Below are positions 1 to 6,801 of a DNA stretch of 7,536 nt, one piece after another (the stretch's first letter is position 1; each line of letters starts with the position of its first letter). Both the position numbers and the translations under genes were made by a program. The notes beneath the pieces are model-generated. The model had not been told where the DNA came from. It saw nothing but the letters and a program-made list of their open reading frames with translations, and ran no database searches. Source of the stretch: Bacteroidota bacterium (GTDB lineage Bacteria; Bacteroidota; Bacteroidia; B-17B0; B-17BO); contig CANHPI010000127.1 in assembly GCA_947462425.1 (NCBI GenBank), forward strand, positions 1-7,536. The letters are read 5' to 3'.

Positions 1-20
1 AAAAACGTTGCATTTATTCG

Positions 21-28
21 TATTTTTA
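21..28 (+). promoter_or_regulatory. Possible -7 element of the rnpB promoter
   Basis: The bases TATTTTTA resemble the Bacteroidota -7 consensus TAnnTTTG, with the last base mismatched. They sit just before the expected RNA start at about 31, which is the right place. The partner TTG element near -33 would lie at or before the window edge. The only visible TTG (8-10) is too close, leaving 10 bases between the two. This is a positional inference only. Confidence 0.22.
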
Positions 29-30
29 TG

Positions 31-409
31 AAAAACAGGTTTGTTTCATCGCTCTTTATTTTAAGGGAGGAAAGTCCGGGCAACGCAGAGTAATTTGCCA
101 CTTGAAAGGGTGGGTATATTTTTAGGAATAAAAGTATAACAGATAGTGTCACAGAAAACCAAGTAGCCTTATCACGCCTTGGCGTGATGGGGTCATAGTG
201 AAAATGTGAGGTAAGAGCTCACATGTATAATTGGTAACAATTATATAGGACAAACCTCTTATGTTGTAAGGCCATGTAAACCCTAATTTTGCCGCGACTC
301 GTGGCAATAACTTCGGTTATATTAGGGAGGGTAGGCTGCATAGATAAATGATGAAAGTCGTTTGCCTTTTGGTAAACGAAACAGAACCCGGCTTATAGAA
401 CCTGTTTTT
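31..409 (+). ncRNA. rnpB: RNase P RNA, bacterial type A
   Basis: This is the catalytic RNA of ribonuclease P, which removes 5' leaders from tRNA precursors together with the RnpA protein. The 5' signature GAGGAAAGTCCGGGC lies at 67-81, and the 3' signature ACAGAACCCGGCTTATAG at 381-398; together they form P4. Helices that pair by hand are P1 (31-41 with 399-409), P2 (44-50 with 350-356), a short P3 (52-56 with 63-67), a stem 171-177/182-188, the GGTAAGAGC-containing stem 204-210/218-224, a P12-like hairpin 226-233/238-245 with a GTAA tetraloop, P15 (281-287 with 321-327) enclosing hairpins 289-307 and 307-320 (TTCG tetraloop), and P18 (359-366/371-378). All expected conserved segments are present, so the gene appears intact. 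A T-rich tract at 405-415 follows P1 and may help to end transcription. The ends were set by P1 and could be a few bases off. Confidence 0.96.
264..291 (+). promoter_or_regulatory. Candidate internal promoter for the secretion cluster
   Basis: A TTG (264-266) is followed after 17 bases by TAATTTTG (284-291), an exact match to the Bacteroidota -7 consensus TAnnTTTG. If used, transcription would start near 296-300 and give the adhesin gene a leader of about 125 bases made of the 3' third of rnpB. The same bases form the P15 strand of RNase P RNA, so the match may be chance in an AT-rich sequence. No other convincing promoter is seen between rnpB and the ATG at 422. Confidence 0.2.
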
Positions 410-421
410 ATTTTTAAATGT

Positions 422-3400
422 ATGCTTAAACGCACTATATATATATATTTATTCCTAATTATTACAAAATTAGGTACTGCTCAATGCCCTTCAATATATG
501 ATTATTTAGGTAATTTGGTTACAAATCCCTATTTCATTAATTGTCAGGGTTCTGGAACATACAACATGAATGTAGCTTCTAATAGTAACTGGGGAGCATA
601 TATTATCGACTGGGGTGATGGAACATCTAACGATGTGGGAACTACTTACACGGCAAACTCATTAATTAATCATATTTACAATTCAGCCACGCCAGATACA
701 TTTGTCATTACAATTTCTATACCATCACAAGGTTGCGTTTTAAGCGGAATAGCAGTAATGGAAAAGCCGGTAAATGCGTCCATACAAATCCCTATTGGAG
801 GAGTGACAACTGCCTGTGCACCAAAAACATTATTATTTACTAATTCAAGTACCGATGTTTCTGAAACTACTGTTTTTACTTGGAATTTTGGAGATGGCTC
901 GCCTGTGCAAACTTTTAATTTTTCAAATGCGGGGCAAACCATTTCTCATAACTATCTTCCGGGTACTGTAAATTGCGAAACAACTGTTACATTAACTGCC
1001 GATAATTATTGCACTAACATACCAAGCATTGCTAATTTTAATCCCATTCAAATTTATAATAAAGATGATGCCGTAATAATACCATCTGCATTTATAAAAT
1101 GCTGGCCCGATAATATTTTTAATTTCAATAACACTACCAATAGAAATTGCGTTCCGCAGGGAAACACCTTTCAGCGACAAGAAAAATGGAACCTAGGAAA
1201 CTATTGGGGATTTGGTTATGATTCTATAATTAATTGGCAGCCCTGGCCACCAAGCACTCCATTAACAGTTGCTTACCCGTCGGCTGGAACATATACCATT
1301 CAGTTACTAGATAGTAATTTGTGTGGAGTTGACATTCAAGTACAATCCGTAACAATTTTTAACCCTCCAACTGCAGGATTGCTAGCCCCTACTGGTCAAC
1401 TTTGCGAGGGAACATCTGTTACATTTACAAACACAAGTGTTACTGGCTACTCATATAAATGGAATTTTGGAACTGGCGGAGGATTTGTATCAAAGCCCTA
1501 CGGTAATCAAACTTTCACGTATAATACAGCCGGGACATTTACAATTTCGGTCATTGCTTTAATTGGAGGTGGCGGAGCTGCGTGTACTGATACTGATAAA
1601 GTTGTAATAACAATTTTACCGAGACCAACAGCCAATTTTGCGATTAGTCAAAGTAAGGGCTGTAATACTATAATTGGCGCCAACTTTACAGATTTATCAG
1701 TAAATGCTGTTGCTTGGAATTGGGACTTTGGTAATACAAATACTTTTAACGGACAATTTCCTCCATCACAAAACTATAACACGGTTGGCAGTTTTGTAGC
1801 CTCCTTAACTATTACAGCAGTGAATACTTGTACAAACTATACAACATTACCTGTAGTCGTTTATCAAATTCCGGTAGCGGCCTTTACGCCATCATCATCT
1901 TGTGTTGGAACAAATCAATTATTTAATGATGCTTCCACACATGCTATTGGAGATCCAATCCTATCCTGGAATTGGGATTTTGGAGACGCAAGTCCAACAG
2001 CCACGGCAACTGCACAAAACCCTACACATACATACACTGCACAAAATACATACACCGTTCAATTAATTGCCAGTACAAATGAATGTACAGATACTGTAAT
2101 TCAAAACTTTGTTGTGAACATAAAACCTACTGCTGATTTTAATTTTAATCCTACTACTGGTTGCCCAACCGTATCGGTTAATTTTAATAATACATCATCT
2201 AACGCTATTTCATATAATTGGGTTTTTGGCAATGGAAATATATCTATACTAACAAATCCAACTGAAGCTTTCACAAATACTACTTCCGCAACAATTATTT
2301 ATACTATTAATTTAACAGCAATAGCCTCAACTGGATGTTCAGATACTCATACATCAACCATTACAGTATTTGAGAAACCTACAGCATCATTCAATATTAA
2401 TTCAACTACAGGCTGTTCACCACTTGCTTTAACATTTAGCAATAATTCTATTGGCGCTACCAATTATAATTGGGATTTTGGAGATTTAACATCTAGTACA
2501 TCTTCGTCATCAACTATATTGCATTCTTATACAAATACTACTTTATTGCCACAAACATTTACTCCCCAATTAGTTGCTACCAGTATAAATGGATGTATAG
2601 ATAGTACTTCACTAACGGTTACCATATATCCTACACCAGTTTTTAATTTCACTATGCTTCCAAGTAGTGGTTGTTCCCCATTAAGTATAAATTTTCCTCC
2701 AGTTGTAGACGTTGTAACTTATGAGTGGGATTTTGGAGATGGAAGTCCAACAGAGTACACTTCAAATCCTTCACACACTTTTACTAATACAACAGCGATT
2801 AATAAAACTTACACCGTTCAACTAATTGCAACAAGTATAAACGGTTGTAAAGATACTATATTCGGATATCCTGAAGTCTTCTCTAAACCGATAGCTGATT
2901 TTATAGTAACACAAACTGTCGCATGCTCTCCATTAAATACAGTAATGATGAATACAAGTTTATTTGCTAATTCGTATTTATGGAAATATGGAGATGGTAA
3001 TACAAGTATTACATTCAATACTAATTACACCTATACCAATACAAGTAACATTACTAATCAATTATATAACACTACCCTATTGGCCATTAATGCAAATGGC
3101 TGTGCAGATTCAATAACAAAGGCTTTATTAGTTTTATTTAATCCAAAAGCAAACTTCACCGTAGATACCCCAAGTTGTTCATCAAAATTATTAACCTTTA
3201 CAAATACATCACAAGGAGCATCTTCATATAATTGGGATTTAGGATTAAGCACATCAACCAATACGAATGTTACACAAGCATTTACAAATACAACTACAGC
3301 CAATATTACCAATACTGTTCAATTGATTGTATCCTCTATTAATAATTGTACTGATACAATTGCGGTTCCAATCATCGTGCATCCTGAGCCAGAATTTATA

Positions 3401-4192
3401 ATTGTTGCCACTCCTGATAGCGGATGTTCGGCCTTAACAGTAAATTTCCCTGACATAAATAAAGTTGCAACTTACCAATGGAATTTTGGAGACGGGAATA
3501 TATCCAATAACAACAATCCTTCAAATATATTTTACAATAACTCAGTAAGTACTAAAACATTTACTGTTGAATTGATAGGCACTGATAATTATGGTTGCCG
3601 TGACACCTCAGTAAAAACCATTAAAGTGTTTGCTAAACCTATAGCCTTGTTTCAGGCAAATCCAACATTGGTTTATGTGCCAACTAACGCAGTAAATTGC
3701 ACCAATTTATCAACCGGGGCAATCAATTATTTTTGGAATTTTGGTGATGGTAATACCTCAACAGAAACTAGTCCTTCTTATGTTTATCAAAATGCGGGTG
3801 AGTATCAAATTTATTTAATTGCAAAAAATGTTGAAGGATGTTTAGATACATTTAATTTACCTACAAAAATTGTTGCTGAATTAGAAAGTACAATAGATAT
3901 TCCAAATGCTTTTTCGCCAAATTTAAATGGTAGTAATGGCGGAGTATTTGGAAATAACGATATTAATAACGATGTATTTCATCCGGTAATTAAAGATGTG
4001 GATGAGTATGAATTAACTATTTTTTCGCGCTGGGGGGAATTATTATTTGTATCAAATGATATCACTATAGGCTGGGACGGCTACTACAAAGGAAAATTAT
4101 GTACCCAAGATGTTTATGTATGGAAAATTAATGCAACAACATTAGAAGGTAAAAAAATAAATAAAACAGGTGACTTACTTTTATTAAGATAA
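422..4192 (+). CDS. Secreted PKD-repeat adhesin-like protein with T9SS type B C-terminal domain
   Basis: This 1256-residue protein is predicted to cross the inner membrane by Sec and the outer membrane by the type IX secretion system, and to act at or outside the cell surface. Residues 1-21 form a signal peptide (Lys-Arg, hydrophobic core, ending T-A-Q). About 13 PKD-like Ig-fold units follow. Their W-x-x-G cores have Trp at residues 64, 154, 256 (degenerate), 347, 434, 518, 600, 684, 769, 854, 938, 1020 and 1105, spaced 82-91 apart except for one 102-residue gap. Residues about 1158-1256 are a gliding-motility-associated type B domain: IPNAFSPN, FSRWGELLF, GWDGYYKG, DVYVWKI and a GDLLLLR end. 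The ATG at 422 was chosen because it begins the signal peptide; an in-frame TTG at 362 lies inside RNase P helix P18. The next gene starts 1 base after the stop, so co-expression is likely. PKD arrays suggest adhesion or an extended stalk; the ligand cannot be read from sequence. It resembles SprB-type cargo in architecture but is much shorter, so I give no symbol. Confidence 0.93.
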   Translation: MLKRTIYIYLFLIITKLGTAQCPSIYDYLGNLVTNPYFINCQGSGTYNMNVASNSNWGAYIIDWGDGTSNDVGTTYTANSLINHIYNSATPDTFVITISIPSQGCVLSGIAVMEKPVNASIQIPIGGVTTACAPKTLLFTNSSTDVSETTVFTWNFGDGSPVQTFNFSNAGQTISHNYLPGTVNCETTVTLTADNYCTNIPSIANFNPIQIYNKDDAVIIPSAFIKCWPDNIFNFNNTTNRNCVPQGNTFQRQEKWNLGNYWGFGYDSIINWQPWPPSTPLTVAYPSAGTYTIQLLDSNLCGVDIQVQSVTIFNPPTAGLLAPTGQLCEGTSVTFTNTSVTGYSYKWNFGTGGGFVSKPYGNQTFTYNTAGTFTISVIALIGGGGAACTDTDKVVITILPRPTANFAISQSKGCNTIIGANFTDLSVNAVAWNWDFGNTNTFNGQFPPSQNYNTVGSFVASLTITAVNTCTNYTTLPVVVYQIPVAAFTPSSSCVGTNQLFNDASTHAIGDPILSWNWDFGDASPTATATAQNPTHTYTAQNTYTVQLIASTNECTDTVIQNFVVNIKPTADFNFNPTTGCPTVSVNFNNTSSNAISYNWVFGNGNISILTNPTEAFTNTTSATIIYTINLTAIASTGCSDTHTSTITVFEKPTASFNINSTTGCSPLALTFSNNSIGATNYNWDFGDLTSSTSSSSTILHSYTNTTLLPQTFTPQLVATSINGCIDSTSLTVTIYPTPVFNFTMLPSSGCSPLSINFPPVVDVVTYEWDFGDGSPTEYTSNPSHTFTNTTAINKTYTVQLIATSINGCKDTIFGYPEVFSKPIADFIVTQTVACSPLNTVMMNTSLFANSYLWKYGDGNTSITFNTNYTYTNTSNITNQLYNTTLLAINANGCADSITKALLVLFNPKANFTVDTPSCSSKLLTFTNTSQGASSYNWDLGLSTSTNTNVTQAFTNTTTANITNTVQLIVSSINNCTDTIAVPIIVHPEPEFIIVATPDSGCSALTVNFPDINKVATYQWNFGDGNISNNNNPSNIFYNNSVSTKTFTVELIGTDNYGCRDTSVKTIKVFAKPIALFQANPTLVYVPTNAVNCTNLSTGAINYFWNFGDGNTSTETSPSYVYQNAGEYQIYLIAKNVEGCLDTFNLPTKIVAELESTIDIPNAFSPNLNGSNGGVFGNNDINNDVFHPVIKDVDEYELTIFSRWGELLFVSNDITIGWDGYYKGKLCTQDVYVWKINATTLEGKKINKTGDLLLLR
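1973..2070 (+). repeat. PKD unit 6 segment nearly identical in DNA to PKD unit 9
   Basis: Bases 1973-2000 match 2726-2753 at 26 of 28 positions, and bases 2051-2070 match 2810-2829 at 19 of 20 by hand comparison. The two blocks are 78 bases apart in unit 6 (start to start) and 84 in unit 9, a difference of two codons. DNA identity at both ends of a unit, including third codon positions, suggests duplication or gene conversion between these units rather than protein-level conservation alone. Confidence 0.6.
2726..2829 (+). repeat. PKD unit 9 copy of the unit 6 segment
   Basis: This is the partner of the block at 1973-2070. The segment between the two matching blocks has diverged and is two codons longer, carrying the F-T-N-T-T insertion typical of units seven to twelve. 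Confidence 0.6.
3899..4189 (+). other. T9SS type B sorting domain coding segment
   Basis: This segment encodes the last 97 residues of the adhesin. It begins at IPNAFSPN and shows the family landmarks in order: a NDVFHP segment, a beta strand with FSRWGELLF, GWDGYYKG, VYVWKI and a hydrophobic terminus ending in Arg. Such domains direct proteins to the T9SS. Unlike type A domains, type B domains generally depend on a PorP/SprF-family partner, and one is encoded two genes downstream. Confidence 0.9.
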
Positions 4193-4193
4193 A

Positions 4194-5759
4194 ATGAAGA
4201 AAACAATTATACAACTGCTGCTGATTTTGCTTACGATAAAATTTTATGGTCAAAATGTTGTAAGTTCAAAATTGTACGTTAAAGATTTGAAATTGGCAGA
4301 TCTTGCTTTTGAATCGGAAGATTATTTAAATGCCATTAACTTATATAGAAAAGTTTTAACTATTGATTCCAACAATGAAAAGTCTCATTTAAATTCAGTT
4401 ATAAGTAGAATTAAATTAAATCAGGTAACGGATTCCTGCATATCACATTTAACCAAACTAAAATCAAGTAAAACTCCAGAAGTTCAATTTTATTTTGGTA
4501 GGGTCTATCATCTAACATCTAATTTTGAGGAAGCCATTAAATGCTATAGTAATTACAAAAATATTGATGCAAAAAAAAGATCTTTTACAGATCAAGAAGT
4601 GGAATACTATATTGGTTGTAGTACAAATGCAATTAATTTAATTAGTCAACCACACCGCTCTATTATCAAAAATTTAGGGGATAGCATTAACACAAAATAT
4701 GCTGAATATGTTCCATTAATATCACCCGACGAAAATATGTTATATTTTACCTCTCGCCGAGAAGGAAGTACTGGTAATTTAAAAGATTTGTATGGAAACT
4801 ATTATGAAGATGTTTATATCTCCCAAAAAAATAAAAACAACACATGGTGTTCTCCAAAAAACATTGGTTCGCCAATAAATACAAATACTCATGATGCTTG
4901 CGTTGCGATGAGTAATGATGGAAATCAAATGATAATATACAGAACATCTAAAGATTTGCAAAGTGGTGATTTATACTTAAGCCGGATGAGTTTTAACGGA
5001 TGGACTACTCCCTTAAAATTTGGATCGGAAGTTAACACACCATATATTGAAACAAGTGCTTGTTTTGGTTCGGATACTAATATGATTTATTTTAGTTCAA
5101 GCAAACCAGGTGGCTTTGGAGGTAAAGATTTATATAGAATAAAAAAATTACCTAACGGAAAGTGGTCTATGCCAATGAATTTAGGGATGACCATTAACAC
5201 AGATAAAGATGAAGACGCTCCGTTTATAAATCCTGATGGAAACACACTTTACTTTAGTTCAAAAGGACACAATACAATGGGCGACTATGATGTTTTTAAA
5301 ACTGTTTTAAACATAGAAACAAATACTTTTTCACTACCCGAAAATTTAGGATTTCCAATTAATACTGTAAATAATGATATTTACTTTGTAATTAATGCCA
5401 GTGGCACACATGGTTATTATTCCTCAATAAAAGAAGAAACTTTTGGTGGATCGGATATTTATAGGGTTGATACGCGTTTTGGCGACAATGATTTAAAAGT
5501 AAAAACCGGGAAAGTTATTTTTGATAATGCGGTAAATAAAGCTAAAATAACTTTAATAGATGCTGAAAGTAATCAAGTATCAGGTATTTTTAATGCTAAT
5601 TCAAAAACAGGAAAATTTATTTTAGTTCTTAATCCTTTAAATGCTTACAAAGCGATTATTGAAGAAGACGGATTTCAAACCATGTTTTTAGATATTGAAC
5701 CGATTGCAAACGAAAAAACAGAATCAGAACTCATTTTAATATTAACTAAAAAGAACTAA
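4194..5759 (+). CDS. Periplasmic TPR / PD40 beta-propeller protein, PorE-like without OmpA domain
   Basis: The 521-residue product starts with a signal peptide (residues 1-20, ending F-Y-G-Q) that has no lipobox Cys, so a soluble periplasmic location is likely. Two TPR-like helical pairs lie at about 32-62 and 96-124. Five PD40/WD40-like propeller motifs follow near 177 (SPDENMLYFTS), 239 (SNDGNQMIIY), 292 (GSDTNMIYFSS), 346 (NPDGNTLYFSS) and 400 (NASGTHGYYSS). A carboxypeptidase-regulatory-like beta domain spans about 436-518. This is the domain order of PorE-type T9SS accessory proteins, but the C-terminal OmpA-like peptidoglycan-binding domain (about 110-120 residues) is absent: the stop comes right after the beta domain. 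The gene starts 1 base after the adhesin stop and abuts an SprF-like gene, so a role in exporting or stabilising that cargo is inferred from context. Proteins of this type are often annotated only as PD40 or OmpA-family. Confidence 0.88.
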   Translation: MKKTIIQLLLILLTIKFYGQNVVSSKLYVKDLKLADLAFESEDYLNAINLYRKVLTIDSNNEKSHLNSVISRIKLNQVTDSCISHLTKLKSSKTPEVQFYFGRVYHLTSNFEEAIKCYSNYKNIDAKKRSFTDQEVEYYIGCSTNAINLISQPHRSIIKNLGDSINTKYAEYVPLISPDENMLYFTSRREGSTGNLKDLYGNYYEDVYISQKNKNNTWCSPKNIGSPINTNTHDACVAMSNDGNQMIIYRTSKDLQSGDLYLSRMSFNGWTTPLKFGSEVNTPYIETSACFGSDTNMIYFSSSKPGGFGGKDLYRIKKLPNGKWSMPMNLGMTINTDKDEDAPFINPDGNTLYFSSKGHNTMGDYDVFKTVLNIETNTFSLPENLGFPINTVNNDIYFVINASGTHGYYSSIKEETFGGSDIYRVDTRFGDNDLKVKTGKVIFDNAVNKAKITLIDAESNQVSGIFNANSKTGKFILVLNPLNAYKAIIEEDGFQTMFLDIEPIANEKTESELILILTKKN

Positions 5760-5764
5760 TTATT
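5757..5764 (+). promoter_or_regulatory. Stop/ATT start junction of the PorP/SprF-like gene
   Basis: The TAA stop of the upstream gene (5757-5759) runs directly into ATTATT. In the downstream frame the codons at 5759 and 5762 are both ATT, and a stop at 5747-5749 limits any earlier start. No ATG, GTG or TTG exists in frame between that stop and 5804. Translation reinitiation at ATT (a rare start codon, known for infC) or a one-base error changing ATG to ATT would both explain the intact signal peptide. Confidence 0.55.
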
Positions 5765-6763
5765 AAAAAACGAACTATATATTTTTATCTAACGCTTTGC
5801 AGCATGCTACTTTCATTTATTGTGAAAGGGCAGGATGCTCAGTTTACGCAATTTTATGCAGCTCCTTTATATTTAAATCCAGCGTTTACAGGTTTAACTG
5901 ATGAACATCGTTTTGTTGCCAATTACCGAAATCAATGGCCTGGTATCAGTAAAACATACCAAACCTATATGGCAAGTTATGATTGTAATTTATTAAAAAT
6001 AAATAGTGGAATTGGTATAACCTTTATGCAGGATAAAGCAGGAACAGCAGGGCTCACACATACTCAATTTGGAATTAATTACGCTTATAATTTTAAAGTT
6101 ACCAAATTTACAGAGGTAAGAATGGGAGCAAACATAAATTATAATATGAAACGTATAGATTTTGGTAAACTTAAATTTAATGATCAGATAACTACTGGCT
6201 CTGGCATATCTATTGAAGCTGAGAATTATAAACAATTAAATTTTATAGACTTTGCCGCAGGAGCACTTTTAAATTCTACCGAATATTGGTTAGGATTTTG
6301 TGCCAAACATTTAACCCAACCAAATAGTAGTTTAACAGGTGGTAATGCTCCATTACCTTTAAGCATTAGCATGCATGGTGGGTATCGTTTTATAATTGAT
6401 AAAAAAACCAATGAACTTAATCGCTATATTTCTCCTACTTTTAATTATCGGCACGAACAAAAATACGACCAACTAGATATTGGAATTTATTATTATCACT
6501 TACCAATAAATATAGGATTATGGTACAGAGGTTTACCATTTAAAAAATATGCAGCAACATATACTAACCGCGAAGCATTAGCTGTTTTAATAGGATTTGA
6601 TATAACGAAATATAATTTACGCGTTGGATATAGCTATGATATTACTATTTCTAAATTAGGAATATCAAACACTTGGGGAGCTCACGAACTATCTTTGGTT
6701 TATGAAATTTCTAAAGAGAAAAAAAGAAGTAAATCAACTTTAATTAATTTCCCGAAATTTTAA
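5762..6763 (+). CDS. PorP/SprF-family T9SS outer-membrane protein
   Basis: This is predicted to be an outer-membrane beta-barrel that partners T9SS type B cargo, as SprF does for SprB. The mature start QDAQFTQFYAAPLYLNPAFTG is the family signature, followed by NYRNQWP, TYMASYD, a glycine-rich DKAGTAGL segment and alternating amphipathic strands to the C-terminus (INFPKF). The first ATG is at 5804 and gives 319 residues, but leaves only ten residues before the mature region, with no basic n-region. The open frame continues upstream without a stop to 5750. Reading from ATT at 5762 gives I-K-K-R-T-I-Y-F-Y-L and then a hydrophobic core ending V-K-G-Q, a complete signal peptide, for 333 residues. 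I therefore place the start at 5762; a pipeline that allows only ATG/GTG/TTG will report 5804. It follows the previous stop by 2 bases, suggesting coupled translation. The family call is firm; the start is inference. Confidence 0.92.
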   Translation: MKKRTIYFYLTLCSMLLSFIVKGQDAQFTQFYAAPLYLNPAFTGLTDEHRFVANYRNQWPGISKTYQTYMASYDCNLLKINSGIGITFMQDKAGTAGLTHTQFGINYAYNFKVTKFTEVRMGANINYNMKRIDFGKLKFNDQITTGSGISIEAENYKQLNFIDFAAGALLNSTEYWLGFCAKHLTQPNSSLTGGNAPLPLSISMHGGYRFIIDKKTNELNRYISPTFNYRHEQKYDQLDIGIYYYHLPINIGLWYRGLPFKKYAATYTNREALAVLIGFDITKYNLRVGYSYDITISKLGISNTWGAHELSLVYEISKEKKRSKSTLINFPKF

Positions 6764-6781
6764 ATTCATGAAGATTTAGAG

Positions 6782-6800
6782 TCTATTTAATTTGAATAGA
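6782..6800. terminator. Weak AT-rich hairpin between convergent genes
   Basis: The 38-base gap between the PorP/SprF-like stop and the aldolase stop contains TCTATTT/GAATAGA, a 7-base-pair stem with one G-U pair and a 5-base loop. It sits where a shared terminator for converging genes would be expected. However, it is poor in GC and has no following T-run on either strand, so it is only a weak candidate. Nothing else is seen in the gap. Confidence 0.2.
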
Positions 6801-6801
6801 A

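Larger units (their letters stand above)
554..3885 (+). repeat. Array of about 13 PKD-like protein repeats
   Basis: The tandem units are recognised by W-[DN]-[FLY]-G-[DN] cores whose Trp codons start at 611, 881, 1187, 1460, 1721, 1973, 2219, 2471, 2726, 2981, 3233, 3479 and 3734. From the fourth unit on the period is 82-87 residues. The third unit is atypical (WNLGNYWGFGYDSIINW). Units seven to twelve mostly replace the usual Y-x-x-x-G strand with an F/Y-T-N-T-T/S segment, whereas units four to six and thirteen are closer to the standard PKD form. Most units carry one Cys before the core (G-C-S/P) and one after it (G-C-x-D-T/S). Confidence 0.85.

Noticed and set aside
171..188. Strong GC-containing inverted repeat as a terminator or operator
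   Set aside because: It is an internal stem of RNase P RNA and is not followed by a T-run.
362..421. In-frame TTG start that would add 20 residues to the adhesin
   Set aside because: It lies in RNase P helix P18 and the conserved 3' end, and would bury the signal peptide behind a basic extension. The ATG at 422 starts a normal signal peptide.
676..3312. Minus-strand open frames of 60-90 codons opposite the adhesin (676-942, 992-1180, 2818-3018, 3058-3312)
   Set aside because: They are short frames antisense to clearly coding PKD repeats, with no recognisable domain or start context.
554..3885. Repeated short motifs as a CRISPR array or DNA satellite
   Set aside because: The periodicity (about 250 bases) comes from protein-level PKD repeats with variable DNA; there are no short identical direct repeats with uniform spacers.
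4747..4961. Two overlapping minus-strand frames opposite the TPR/PD40 gene
   Set aside because: They overlap each other and a strongly supported gene, and their sequences are low-complexity aromatic shadows.
5993..6411. Minus-strand frames opposite the PorP/SprF-like gene
   Set aside because: They are shadows of a well-conserved barrel gene, with no independent evidence.
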